This document shows positions 43,808 to 52,748 of a stretch of DNA of 64,000 nucleotides, in pieces; the first letter of the stretch is position 1; each line of letters begins with the position of its first letter. The DNA is taken from positions 1 through 64,000 of the forward strand of contig CAMLIL010000017.1 in the NCBI GenBank assembly GCA_946480015.1. The letters run 5' to 3'. Source of the DNA: an uncultured Oxalobacteraceae bacterium (lineage in GTDB: Bacteria; Pseudomonadota; Gammaproteobacteria; Burkholderiales; Burkholderiaceae). The position numbers and the translations under genes are program-made. The notes below the pieces were generated by a model. The model made no database searches. It was not told where the DNA came from and saw nothing but the letters and a program-made list of their open reading frames with translations.

Positions 43808-44083
43808 ATGAACAGGCTCCATGGATATATCGCAGCCAGTGTACCGCTGGTCGTCCTGCTCAATGCCTGCGCACCGACCACGCCGCGCTGGGATAGCGGT
43901 TTCGGTAACGCAGTAAGGGCGTCCGTCGCCGCGCAAGTGATTGACCCGGCGGCAGTACGCAACACCACCCCGCCGGCCGGAATCGATGGCCGTGCCGCCG
44001 TGGCTGCGCAACAGCGCTATCAGCTCAGTTTCGGCACGCCTTCTCATGCCGAACCGCCGATGACCACGGGTGCCTCGAAATGA
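43808..44083 (+). CDS. Small tad-locus lipoprotein
   Basis: A 91-residue protein with a signal peptide and lipobox VLLNAC, so probably lipidated at Cys21. The mature part, WDSGFGNAVRASVAAQVIDP, recalls the conserved end of CpaD/RcpB-type pilus lipoproteins, which help localise the secretin, but the protein is much shorter than either. The ribosome site AGGAGAAC lies upstream, and its stop overlaps the tadG start (ATGA). A secretin pilotin-like role is reasonable but unproven. Confidence 0.75.
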   Translation: MNRLHGYIAASVPLVVLLNACAPTTPRWDSGFGNAVRASVAAQVIDPAAVRNTTPPAGIDGRAAVAAQQRYQLSFGTPSHAEPPMTTGASK

Positions 44084-45540
44084 ACCGCGTTTGCCGTCCG
44101 CGCGCCTTGCGTCGCCAAGGCGGCGCCTATGCGGTTATTTACGCGATTGCGTTGCCGGCAATGCTGGGCATGATAGGTTTGGCGATTGACTTATCCGTTG
44201 TGTACGCTCGCGGCCATGAACTGCAGACAATCGCCGATGCCGCCGCCTTGGCGGCCGCTCGCTCGCTGAACGGCACCGTAGCCGGGTTGACGGCAGCGAA
44301 GAACAGCGCGCGCGTGACGGCGCAAAAGAATAAGTTCCGCTTCCTTAACGCGGAGACGATCTCGTGGTCCGCCGACGCGCTCAGCTTTTCCGTCAGCACG
44401 AGCGGTCCGTGGCTGCCAGCGGAGGCAATATCTGCCAGCGATGTCGGCGACGTTCTCTATACCAAGGTCGACACCAGCGCTCTCGACTCGATTTACGGCA
44501 AAGTCTCCACGGTTTTTCTGCGCGTGGTTGGTGTCGATGCCGAGCAAAACCTGAGCCGCACGGCGATTGCAGGGCGCAGCATGACGTCTATGATCCCCTT
44601 GGCGATCTGCGCGCTCAACAATACGAAGATTACATCGCGCACGAACGCGCCGTCCACTGGTGTCGAGGAAATGCTGGAACACGGTTTTCGGCGTGGCGTC
44701 AGTTACAACTTATTGAACCTGAATCCGAACGGTACTACGCCCAAGTATTACGTCTTTAACCCGTTCGAAGTCGACTCGATGCCGCCTGCGGCGAGTCACC
44801 TGACGCCGGCGACCTTGCGCCCGCTGATGTGTACCGGCGCCATACCGGCGCCGGTGATCAGGAATGGTACCCAACTCAATGTCAGCGAAACGTTCTCGTC
44901 CGACATGGTGGCCGACCTCAATTCGCGCTTCGGAACCTACTCCGGGGGATCGCTGTGCACCAAATACAGTGCGCCTCCCGATGTCAACGTTATCGATTTC
45001 CGCGGCGGTTATACCAACTGGTGGATGAACGCAAGTCCCGCGCCTATCCAGGGAAGCGCGAGCTCGCTCACCACGAACGGCAAGCTGTTGACGATCGCCG
45101 ACGTGAATGGCGCATCAGCGGGCACTACCAACGCCAGCTACGGGCCGCTTTGGTCCTTCAGCCGTCCAGTTCGCTACAACAGCAGTACCGGCACCGAAGG
45201 CGTCGCGTTCACTCGCACCGACTGGGCCAAGTTGTATCTGGTGAGTTCAGGCGCCGCGCCGGCAAGCACGTACGCGTTCACGGCCAGCCCCTATGACCGC
45301 AACGCCACACCCAATCTCCAGACACCGATTGGCATGGCGGGCGTGGGAAGTCGGCGCGTGCTCAATGTCGCCCTGCTGGAATGTCCCGTGGCGTCTGGCA
45401 GTACGCGCGCCAACGTGCTGGGAATCGGACGTTTCTTAATGACCACGCCGGCGACGACGTCACCTCTGGCAATTCATGCCGAGTTCGGAGGCCTGACCCA
45501 GTTCGGTGCACTGACTGCTTCCGCAGTCCTCTACAAATGA
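44080..45540 (+). CDS. tadG: TadG-like pilus assembly protein
   Basis: A 486-residue envelope protein. The N-terminal Tad domain has a membrane segment, AIALPAMLGMIGLAIDLSVV, and the typical ELQTIADAAALAAARSLNG block. The rest is a large, Ser/Thr/Asn-rich extracytoplasmic domain with a few Cys residues (MIPLAICALNN, RPLMCTG). TadG proteins are anchored in the inner membrane with a periplasmic or surface domain whose role in pilus biogenesis is poorly defined. The gene overlaps both neighbours by four bases, so the group is translationally coupled. Confidence 0.88.
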   Translation: MNRVCRPRALRRQGGAYAVIYAIALPAMLGMIGLAIDLSVVYARGHELQTIADAAALAAARSLNGTVAGLTAAKNSARVTAQKNKFRFLNAETISWSADALSFSVSTSGPWLPAEAISASDVGDVLYTKVDTSALDSIYGKVSTVFLRVVGVDAEQNLSRTAIAGRSMTSMIPLAICALNNTKITSRTNAPSTGVEEMLEHGFRRGVSYNLLNLNPNGTTPKYYVFNPFEVDSMPPAASHLTPATLRPLMCTGAIPAPVIRNGTQLNVSETFSSDMVADLNSRFGTYSGGSLCTKYSAPPDVNVIDFRGGYTNWWMNASPAPIQGSASSLTTNGKLLTIADVNGASAGTTNASYGPLWSFSRPVRYNSSTGTEGVAFTRTDWAKLYLVSSGAAPASTYAFTASPYDRNATPNLQTPIGMAGVGSRRVLNVALLECPVASGSTRANVLGIGRFLMTTPATTSPLAIHAEFGGLTQFGALTASAVLYK

Positions 45541-46022
45541 GCCATCGTTCACAGATCCAGCGCTGTTTTCGCAAGCTTCAACTGGGCACCGCCGCAGTCG
45601 AGCTGGCGGTGATTTTGAGCGCCACCATGGTATTGATGCCGGCGCTCGTCCTGTTCGCCAAAGCGTTTTACCAGTACAGCGCAATGAAGGTCGCCACTGA
45701 CAACGCGGCGTCATACATGGCAAGCCTGGCGCCCACGGCGTATTTGGACGCAGACCAGCGCGCCATCGCTCTCGCGAAGGTCGTCGAGATGGTCAATCAG
45801 AGCGCCGTAGCGGCAGGGTTATCTGGGCAAACCGAGGTCTACGACGCGATAGTGCTGTGTGACGATTTTCAATGTGGCGCCACCGTTCCCAAGAACATTC
45901 AGGTGCTGGTAAGTTTCAATATCAAGGATACCCTGTTTTCGGGCCTTACCGGCGGCTGGACCGACGCATACCAACGAACCTGGACGATTGGCGCCACGTC
46001 AACTGTGGCATACGCCCGTTGA
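45537..46022 (+). CDS. tadE: TadE-like pseudopilin
   Basis: A 161-residue protein with a short basic leader and the TadE motif LGTAAVELAVILSATMVLMP, a hydrophobic segment that starts after a processing-like Gly and contains the conserved Glu. The C-terminal domain has two Cys (LCDDFQCGA). TadE and TadF are pseudopilins cleaved by the CpaA/TadV peptidase and needed for Flp pilus formation. The start is chosen at 45537 because it makes an ATGA overlap with the tadG stop. Confidence 0.87.
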   Translation: MSHRSQIQRCFRKLQLGTAAVELAVILSATMVLMPALVLFAKAFYQYSAMKVATDNAASYMASLAPTAYLDADQRAIALAKVVEMVNQSAVAAGLSGQTEVYDAIVLCDDFQCGATVPKNIQVLVSFNIKDTLFSGLTGGWTDAYQRTWTIGATSTVAYAR

Positions 46023-46032
46023 AAGGCAAATC

Positions 46033-46617
46033 ATGATGCAATCAACGCCCTGCAGCTCGGCTTCGCGTCAACGCGGCGCCGCCGCTGTCGAATTCGCATT
46101 GTGCGCGATGCTGTTCTTCTCCTTCGTATTCGGTGTCATCGAACTGGCGCGCGCAATGTACTTGTGGAGCACCATGGTCGAAGTCACGCAACGTGGCGGG
46201 CGCCTGGCCAGCAAAGCCAATTTTGCCGATACCGGAGAACTTACCGCCGTGCGGGAAACGGCATTTTTTGCCGGCGCGGCCGGCGGACTACCATTGCGAG
46301 GCGATTTGAGCGAGAACAACCTGCTGATCGAGTACCTGGCGCACGATCTGACACCCGTCAGTCCCATGCCCGCCTGTCCGGAAGAGAACATCGTCAACTG
46401 CAGCACCAATCCCGACAGCGCCAGCTGCATCCGCTTCGTGCGGGTGCGACTGTGCCGGGAAAGTAGCGGCGCCACCTGCACCCGCGTCGACTATGTGCCC
46501 CTGGTAGGCGGCGCTTTTTTCCCGGCAGGGACGCTCCTGTTTCCAACTTTTACCACGATCACTCCGGTAGCCTCACTGGGCATCCAGCCAGGCTTCGCAT
46601 CCGGCAGCTGCCCGTGA
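46033..46617 (+). CDS. TadE/TadF-like pseudopilin, second copy
   Basis: A 194-residue protein with the TadE signature RGAAAVEFALCAMLFFSFVF, again with Glu five residues after the Gly-type processing site. The extracytoplasmic domain has several Cys (PACPEENIVNCSTN, CIRF, RLCRESS), so it is probably held by disulfide bonds. It takes the position of tadF in the locus. Two ATG codons, at 46033 and 46036, are possible starts. It is separated from tadE by ten bases and precedes tadZ. Confidence 0.86.
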   Translation: MMQSTPCSSASRQRGAAAVEFALCAMLFFSFVFGVIELARAMYLWSTMVEVTQRGGRLASKANFADTGELTAVRETAFFAGAAGGLPLRGDLSENNLLIEYLAHDLTPVSPMPACPEENIVNCSTNPDSASCIRFVRVRLCRESSGATCTRVDYVPLVGGAFFPAGTLLFPTFTTITPVASLGIQPGFASGSCP

Positions 46618-46645
46618 TCGCCAACGCCATCCACGAGGACGACCA

Positions 46646-47821
46646 ATGAAAGCCCTACTCATCACACGCGACAGTCTGCTGCATGCCGAGATTGCGTCGC
46701 AGGGTGCGGCGCGGGTCCCGCCGCTCAACCTGGTGGCGACCCGAGCCGGCTTGCGCGAAGCGCTCGACCGGCCGGTGCCTGAGGCACCCGCACTTGTCAT
46801 TGTCGACGCCAGCGGTTTCGAACCGGGCGATGCCGACCTGCTCGAACGGCTCTCCAAGCACTACCCGATCGCCAGCTTCATGCTGCTCACGCACGAGCAC
46901 CAGCAGGACCTGCTGATCCGCGCGATGCGCGCCGGCGTACGTGAGGTGCTACAGCTACCCTTGGTCCATCGCGCGTTCCACGAGGCCATGGACAGGGTAG
47001 CCGACAGTGCCGGCATTTCCAGCATGCGCGACGGCAAAGTGCTGGCCTTCATCTCCTGCAAGGGAGGCAGCGGCGCCACCTTCCTGTCGACCAATTTTGG
47101 CTACGCGCTGGCCACCCTGGCCGAACGCAAGGTCCTGCTGATCGACCTGCACGGCCAGTTTGGCGACGCCACGCTATACGTATCGGACCAGAAGGCGGTG
47201 ATGACGCTGTCGGATGTTTGCAGCCAGATCGCCCGTCTCGACGGCGCCTTCCTGGAATCCTGCCTGGTCCACATCACACCGGGCTTCGGCATTCTGGCCG
47301 CGGCGGATGACCCCGCCCACGCGATCGATCTCAAGGCCGAGCATATGGATGCCATCTTGCGGGTCGCGCGCCAGCACTACGACTACATCGTGCTCGACGT
47401 AGGCCGCCAGATCGACGCCATTTCGCTACGCGCGCTCGACAGCGCCGACGCGATTTATCCGGTGCTGCAACTGGGCTTGCCGGACATTCGCGACGGCCGC
47501 CGCCTGCTTGACATCTTCCGCTCCCTCGGCTATCCGATCGAGAACACCCGGCTGATCGTCAATCGTTATGAAAAAGGCGGCAAGCTGCGCCTGCAGGACC
47601 TGCAAAATGCGCTTGGCGCTGAGGTCATGCATACCGTTCCCAACGATTACCTGGCCGTAACCGACTCGGTCAACCAGGGCGTGCCGGCGCTGCAGTTGTC
47701 GCGCTCTGCACCGGTGTCGCGCAGCTTGGCAGAACTGGTTGAGTTGGTCACGGCGCGCCGCGTGGCCGACAACAAAGGTTTGTTCGATCGTCTGTTCGGG
47801 CGCGCCATCAACGACCAGTAA
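46646..47821 (+). CDS. tadZ: TadZ/CpaE-type pilus localisation ATPase-like protein
   Basis: A 391-residue protein with an N-terminal receiver-like domain (residues 1-120) and a MinD/ParA-like domain. The deviant Walker A reads CKGGSGAT at 138-145: the catalytic Lys of the usual KGGxGKT is replaced by Ala, as in other TadZ proteins described as atypical ATPases. It should mark the cell position where the Tad machine forms, perhaps by membrane or polar binding. The C-terminal part keeps ParA-like helices (DGRRLLDIFRSLGYPIENTR). It is followed directly by tadA. Confidence 0.9.
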   Translation: MKALLITRDSLLHAEIASQGAARVPPLNLVATRAGLREALDRPVPEAPALVIVDASGFEPGDADLLERLSKHYPIASFMLLTHEHQQDLLIRAMRAGVREVLQLPLVHRAFHEAMDRVADSAGISSMRDGKVLAFISCKGGSGATFLSTNFGYALATLAERKVLLIDLHGQFGDATLYVSDQKAVMTLSDVCSQIARLDGAFLESCLVHITPGFGILAAADDPAHAIDLKAEHMDAILRVARQHYDYIVLDVGRQIDAISLRALDSADAIYPVLQLGLPDIRDGRRLLDIFRSLGYPIENTRLIVNRYEKGGKLRLQDLQNALGAEVMHTVPNDYLAVTDSVNQGVPALQLSRSAPVSRSLAELVELVTARRVADNKGLFDRLFGRAINDQ

Positions 47822-47832
47822 AGGAGAGCTTG

Positions 47833-49179
47833 ATGACCTTACGCGAACGCCTTAGCGCGGGTGACGACGCGCGCACCGCCAGCCCTCTATCGCCGGAGGT
47901 GGCCAACCAGATTTACCAGGAACTGAAGAAGAATATGCACCAGTTGATCCTTGACCGGATCGACCTGGAGCGGCTCAAGCGCCTGACCACCGAACAGTTC
48001 AAGCACGAACTGGCGCTGCTGATCCAGCGCATCATCGAGGAAGAGCGTATCGTGCTCAACCAGCATGAGCGGCATAACCTGGTGCTCGACATCCAGCACG
48101 AAATGCTAGGGTTCGGTCCGCTCGAGCCGCTGCTAGCGGACCCCTCGGTGTCGGACATTCTGGTCAACACCCATGCCAAAGTATATGTCGAACGGCGCGG
48201 CCGGCTGGAACTGACCGACGTCAGCTTTCACGACAATGCTCACCTGATGAAGATCATCGAGAAGATCGTCTCGCGGGTCGGGCGCCGGGTCGACGAATCG
48301 AGTCCGATGGTTGATGCCCGCCTGCCGGACGGCTCGCGCGTGAACGCCATCATTCCACCGCTGGCCGTGGATGGGCCGATCTTGTCGATCCGACGTTTCT
48401 CCGTCACCCCGCTGACGGTCGACAATCTGCTGAACTACAAAAGCATGACGCCGCCGATGGTCCAAGTGCTGCAGTCGCTCGGGCACTCAAAGATCAACAT
48501 CCTGATCTCTGGCGGCACTGGCAGCGGCAAGACCACGCTTCTTAATCTGCTGTCGGGATTTATTCCCGCCAACGAACGCATCATCACGATTGAGGACGCG
48601 GCCGAATTACAAATGCGCCAGCCGCATGTGGTGCGACTGGAAACGCGGCCCGCCAATATCGAAGGCAAGGGAGAGGTATCGCAACGCTCCCTGGTGCGTA
48701 ATGCCTTGCGAATGCGACCCGACCGCATCATCCTGGGCGAGGTGCGCGGTGCCGAGGCGCTCGACATGCTGCAGGCAATGAACACCGGCCACGAAGGTTC
48801 GCTGGCGACCATTCACTCGAACACACCACGTGACGCCCTGTCGCGTCTGGAAAATATGGTTGGCATGGCAGGTGTCAACCTCACACCGCGCGCCACGCGC
48901 CAGCAGATCGCCTCGGCCGTCACGGTGGTGCTGCAAGTGACGCGCCTGACCGATGGTGCGCGCAAGCTTGTCAGCGTACAGGAAATCACTGGCATGGAAG
49001 GCGATGTCATCGCCATGCAGGAGATCTTCCGCTTCAACCAGACCGGGGTGACCCAGGAGGGCAAAGTACTTGGCCATTTCTGCGCCACCGGCGTGCGGCC
49101 GCGCTTCGCGGAACGACTGCGTCTGTTTGGCGCGGCGGTACCCGATTCCGCCTTCGATCCGAATCGGATTTACGAATAG
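47833..49179 (+). CDS. tadA: TadA/CpaF pilus assembly ATPase
   Basis: A 448-residue hexameric secretion ATPase that powers Flp pilus extension and perhaps retraction. Walker A GGTGSGKT is at 227-234. The Asp box (IITIEDAAELQM), Walker B (RMRPDRIILGEVRGAEAL) and His box (MNTGHEGSLATIHSN) follow in order. The N-terminal helical domain is present (DPSVSDILVNTHAKVYVE). The ATG at 47833 follows AAGGAGAG; a TTG three bases earlier is less likely. It is the motor gene of the locus and lies between tadZ and tadB. Confidence 0.96.
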   Translation: MTLRERLSAGDDARTASPLSPEVANQIYQELKKNMHQLILDRIDLERLKRLTTEQFKHELALLIQRIIEEERIVLNQHERHNLVLDIQHEMLGFGPLEPLLADPSVSDILVNTHAKVYVERRGRLELTDVSFHDNAHLMKIIEKIVSRVGRRVDESSPMVDARLPDGSRVNAIIPPLAVDGPILSIRRFSVTPLTVDNLLNYKSMTPPMVQVLQSLGHSKINILISGGTGSGKTTLLNLLSGFIPANERIITIEDAAELQMRQPHVVRLETRPANIEGKGEVSQRSLVRNALRMRPDRIILGEVRGAEALDMLQAMNTGHEGSLATIHSNTPRDALSRLENMVGMAGVNLTPRATRQQIASAVTVVLQVTRLTDGARKLVSVQEITGMEGDVIAMQEIFRFNQTGVTQEGKVLGHFCATGVRPRFAERLRLFGAAVPDSAFDPNRIYE

Positions 49180-49195
49180 AGAACGGGAGTCGACC

Positions 49196-50173
49196 ATGGA
49201 TATCGTGTTCTACGGCATTGCGGTGCTGCTGTTTGCCACCGTAATTCTGCTGATCGAAGGGGCCTACCTCTGGTGGACCAGCACCCACGGCGCCGAGGCG
49301 CGCCGGATCGCGCGTCGCCTGCGGGTGATGTCCGGCGGCGTTGACGGAGGCGGTGAACGCATCTCGATACTCAAGCAGCGGCGCTACAGTCGCAATGATT
49401 GGCTGGACAACTTTCTGCACCGCCGCCGCCTGGCCAACGCTCTCGATCGCAGGCTGTTGCAGGCGGGCTCGCGCTGGTCGGTGGCTCAGTTCGGTGCTGC
49501 CACGTTCGCGGCGTTTCTAATCGCCTTGCTGCTAGTGCAGGCCAGGACGGTGCCGCTGCTGGCGCAGTGCGTGATCGCGCTGATGGTCACCGCCGTGCCC
49601 TACATTTTTCTGTTGCGGGCACGCACCGCTCGCCTGATCAAGATCGAGGAGCAGCTGCCTGAAGCCGCCGATTTTCTCGCCCGCGCCATGCGCGCCGGCC
49701 ATGCTTTCACCAACGTGCTGCAAATGGTCGGCAGCGAGCTGCCCGAGCCGCTGAGCGGCGAGTTCCGTGCCGCTCATCAGGAAATCAACTATGGCGTGCC
49801 GCTCAACGAAGCGCTGCACAACCTGGCCGACCGGATTCCGCTGACCGACTTGCGCTATCTGGTCATTGCGGTGGTGATTCAGCGTGAATCCGGCGGCAAT
49901 CTGGCTGAAATACTCGGCAATATCGGCTACATCATTCGCGAGCGCTTAAAGCTGATCGGCAAGGTAAGGGTGCTCTCGGCCGAAGGGCGGATGTCGGCGT
50001 GGATTCTGGGTGCGCTGCCATTTTGCGTGATGGCATTCATGATGGTCGTCAATCCGAGCTACGTCAGTTTGCTGTGGACCGACCCGGTCGGCATCAAGAT
50101 GATGTGGTGCTCGGCTGGAATGATACTGATCGGCGTCCTGTGGATCCGCCGAGTCATCCATATTCGTGTCTAG
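49196..50173 (+). CDS. tadB: TadB inner-membrane platform protein
   Basis: A 325-residue type II secretion F-domain protein. Hydrophobic segments occur near the N-terminus (MDIVFYGIAVLLFATVILL), in the middle (FAAFLIALLLVQARTVPLL) and at the end (MIWC-like WCSAGMILIGVLWI). The F domain includes QLPEAADFLARAMRAGHAF and VIQRESGGNLAEILGNIGYI. With TadC it forms the platform through which TadA drives pilin assembly. GGGAG lies about 7 bases before the ATG at 49196. Confidence 0.93.
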   Translation: MDIVFYGIAVLLFATVILLIEGAYLWWTSTHGAEARRIARRLRVMSGGVDGGGERISILKQRRYSRNDWLDNFLHRRRLANALDRRLLQAGSRWSVAQFGAATFAAFLIALLLVQARTVPLLAQCVIALMVTAVPYIFLLRARTARLIKIEEQLPEAADFLARAMRAGHAFTNVLQMVGSELPEPLSGEFRAAHQEINYGVPLNEALHNLADRIPLTDLRYLVIAVVIQRESGGNLAEILGNIGYIIRERLKLIGKVRVLSAEGRMSAWILGALPFCVMAFMMVVNPSYVSLLWTDPVGIKMMWCSAGMILIGVLWIRRVIHIRV

Positions 50174-50182
50174 GGGACTGTC

Positions 50183-51118
50183 ATGACCGGTGCACATATT
50201 CTGTTCCTGCTGATTGTGTTTGCCATCGTGGGCGGGCTCGCCATGATGGCGATGGCGATCTTCTCGCCTGGCTACGTGCGCGAGCGTCTGGCCAGTTTTC
50301 GTGGACACACGGAGTCGAACGGCCTGGAAAGCGAGGGCTGGGTCGAAACCGTCGTCAAGGTCGCCCAGCCTTTTAGTAAGCTGTCGCTGCCCGAAGAAGG
50401 GTGGGAGCAGTCGGCCCTGCGCACTCGCTTCATGAATGCAGGCTGGCGTAACCGCTCCGTGGCCACGCTATACTTCGCCTCGAAAACGATGCTCGCGTTA
50501 GTGATCCCGAGCATCACGGCGGTGCTGCTCACGCACCTTGCTCCCGCCATGGGCGGCAATCAATTCATGCTATGGCTGCTGGGGGCCGCCGCGATCGGGT
50601 ACTACATCCCCAACATCGCGCTTGAACAACTCGCCCGGCGGCGCCAGCGCGAAATCTTCGAGACCATTCCTGATGCGCTCGATCTGCTGACTGTCTGCGT
50701 TGAGGCGGGCCTCAGCCTGGAGCGCGCGCTGATCAAGGTCGCCACCGAAATTCACGTCAAGAGCCTGGTACTGGCGCAAGAACTGCAACTGGTGCTGATG
50801 GAAATGCGTGCCGGCTTCACCAAGGAACGTGCGCTACGCAATTTCGCGCTGCGTAGCGGCGTGGAGGACGTCGATACGCTGGTCGCCATGCTGATCCAGT
50901 CGGAACGCTTCGGCACCAGCATGGGCACATCGCTGCGGGTGCATTCGGACAACTTGCGCTCCAAGCGCCGCCTGCTGGCCGAAGAAGCCGCCGCCAAGAT
51001 CGCGCTCAAGCTGCTGTTTCCCCTAATCTTTTTCATCTTCCCGACGCTGCTGATGGTACTGGTCGGCCCGGCTGGCATTCAGATCAGCCGAGCCTTGGGC
51101 ACCATAAGCGGTCAATAA
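50183..51118 (+). CDS. tadC: TadC inner-membrane platform protein
   Basis: A 311-residue partner of TadB with the same F domain: TIPDALDLLTVCVEAGLSLE and LIQSERFGTSMGTSLRVHSD. Membrane segments are at the N-terminus (HILFLLIVFAIVGGLAMMAM), near residue 95 (ALVIPSITAVLLTHLAP) and at the C-terminus (LFPLIFFIFPTLLMVLVGP). It starts nine bases after the tadB stop. The two probably act as a hetero-oligomer. Confidence 0.93.
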   Translation: MTGAHILFLLIVFAIVGGLAMMAMAIFSPGYVRERLASFRGHTESNGLESEGWVETVVKVAQPFSKLSLPEEGWEQSALRTRFMNAGWRNRSVATLYFASKTMLALVIPSITAVLLTHLAPAMGGNQFMLWLLGAAAIGYYIPNIALEQLARRRQREIFETIPDALDLLTVCVEAGLSLERALIKVATEIHVKSLVLAQELQLVLMEMRAGFTKERALRNFALRSGVEDVDTLVAMLIQSERFGTSMGTSLRVHSDNLRSKRRLLAEEAAAKIALKLLFPLIFFIFPTLLMVLVGPAGIQISRALGTISGQ

Positions 51119-51134
51119 ACTTACCGGAGGCAGC

Positions 51135-52199
51135 ATGCGATCCCCACTCAACTATCTCTCGATGCTCGGCATGGCTGCCAGCCTGCTGGCATGTGCCGAC
51201 AGCAGTTACCGCGCCGCGCCGGCACGCGTGGCCGCACCGACCTTCGCCAGTGCCGACGAAGCCTACCTGGTGGGCCGCAGCCAGCACATGGCGATGCGCT
51301 TCGACGACGCGGTCCGCTCGTACCAGAGCGCGCTGCGCCTGATGCCGTCTCACGTCAATGCCCGCAACGGGCTCGCGACGCTGTATGCCGAGCGCGGCGA
51401 GTTCGGCGAAGCCATCTCCCTGTGGCAAGCGATCACGACAACAATCAACGACCAAGCCGGAGCGGAGACTGCTTTCCTGTTCAGCAATCTCGGCTATGCG
51501 CAATTCCTGCATGGCGACTACCAAGCAGCCTTGACGGCGCTGGAAAAGGCCTGCCTGCTCGACCCGCTGAACCACCGCGCCTGGAAACACCTGGGCAGCG
51601 CGCTTGACAAACTCGGGCAGCATGAGCGTGCACAACAGATGTACAAACAGGCGGCCACACTGCAGCAGCACGATTTCAAGGCCGATTACGCGCTCGCACC
51701 CAAAGCCGGCATCGCTGCCATCGACAGCGCGGTCGCCGCAACGCCCGATGAGGGCCAGTGGGCACAGACCCAGGTGGAGCAAACTGGCAGCGGCATGTTC
51801 GTATTGCGGCGCATCCCGGCACGCGCGCCGGTTGCCAAGCCGACCGGCGTGGCCGCGCTGGCGCAGCCCGTCGACGCCCATACCCTGCTCGAAATCCGCA
51901 ACGGAAATGGCGTCACCGGCATGGCGCGCTCACTGGCCGGCACGATGAGCGGCAGCGATATGCGGGTTGTACGGCTGAGCAACCAGAAAGGTTTCGGCGT
52001 ACAGCACACCCGGGTCGAGTATCAGCCCGAGTTTCGCGACGCTGCCGAGCGTCTTGCTGCGCGTTTCGGCGCGGCCAGCGTGGTGCCCGTGCCAAACGTC
52101 GAGCGCGCCGACGTCCGCCTGGTGATCGGACGCGACCTGATCGAACAAAAGCCGGCCGACAAGGCAATGGCGACTGCCCCGGCCCGCAAACGCGGGTGA
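51135..52199 (+). CDS. tadD: TadD-like TPR lipoprotein with LytR_C domain
   Basis: A 354-residue protein. The signal peptide has a lipobox-like LLACAD. TPR repeats fill residues 40-180 (AVRSYQSALRLMPSHVNARN, AALTALEKACLLDPLNHRA), as in TadD, which is needed for pilus assembly and secretin stability. The C-terminal part from about 250 (LEIRNGNGVTGMARSLAGTM, VEYQPEFRDAAERLAARFG) matches the LytR_C domain, which may bind peptidoglycan or polymers. This pairing seems to anchor the TPR scaffold to the cell wall; that link is inference. Confidence 0.85.
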   Translation: MRSPLNYLSMLGMAASLLACADSSYRAAPARVAAPTFASADEAYLVGRSQHMAMRFDDAVRSYQSALRLMPSHVNARNGLATLYAERGEFGEAISLWQAITTTINDQAGAETAFLFSNLGYAQFLHGDYQAALTALEKACLLDPLNHRAWKHLGSALDKLGQHERAQQMYKQAATLQQHDFKADYALAPKAGIAAIDSAVAATPDEGQWAQTQVEQTGSGMFVLRRIPARAPVAKPTGVAALAQPVDAHTLLEIRNGNGVTGMARSLAGTMSGSDMRVVRLSNQKGFGVQHTRVEYQPEFRDAAERLAARFGAASVVPVPNVERADVRLVIGRDLIEQKPADKAMATAPARKRG

Positions 52200-52296
52200 C
52201 GCGCCGGTGGCCCGGTGGCGCGATTGAGCGACATCAAAACTTATCGAAGCGCTCACGCGACAATGGGCCAATCGACTAAGGACACCGGAGGATCCC

Positions 52297-52611
52297 ATGC
52301 GTTTCGCACACTTCATCAAGACAATTTTGTCCGGCCTGGTGCTCGTTGCACTGGTCGCCTGTGCTCCCACCGCCACCCGCGAGGGCACGGGCGAATACAT
52401 CGACGACTCCGTCATCACCGGTAAGGTTAAATCGGCGCTGGTGGCCGATCCCGATCTTAAAGCCACCGAAATCAATGTAGAAACCTACAAAGGAACGGTG
52501 CAACTGAGCGGCTTCGTCGGCTCCCCCGACGACATCCCCAAGGCATTGTCCCTGGCGCGCAAGATTGACGGCGTCAAGGCCGTGAAGAACGATATGGCGG
52601 TCAAACGCTAG
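52297..52611 (+). CDS. BON-domain lipoprotein
   Basis: A 104-residue protein with a signal peptide ending in LVALVAC (lipidated Cys) and one BON domain: DDSVITGKVKSALVADPDL at its start and VQLSGFVGSPDDIPKALSLA after the turn. BON domains bind phospholipid or help outer-membrane proteins. GGAGG lies just before the ATG. It follows tadD by about 100 bases and may be a separate unit related to envelope stress rather than to the pilus. Confidence 0.9.
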   Translation: MRFAHFIKTILSGLVLVALVACAPTATREGTGEYIDDSVITGKVKSALVADPDLKATEINVETYKGTVQLSGFVGSPDDIPKALSLARKIDGVKAVKNDMAVKR

Positions 52612-52748
52612 GTCGTTGAATCATCCCGCTCAAGCGCCGGACGCTGGCGCTTGAGGTTTTCCTCTTTCCGAATAATTGTTCTCCATCGTACTCATGCGGT
52701 ACGCTATGGCGTGGCGGAAAATCCGCGCGCCTGTGATTGGGGAACCGC

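Noticed and set aside
46101..46466. Alternative plus-strand frame within the second TadE-like gene
   Set aside because: No motif; the chosen frame has a complete TadE signature and fits the operon.
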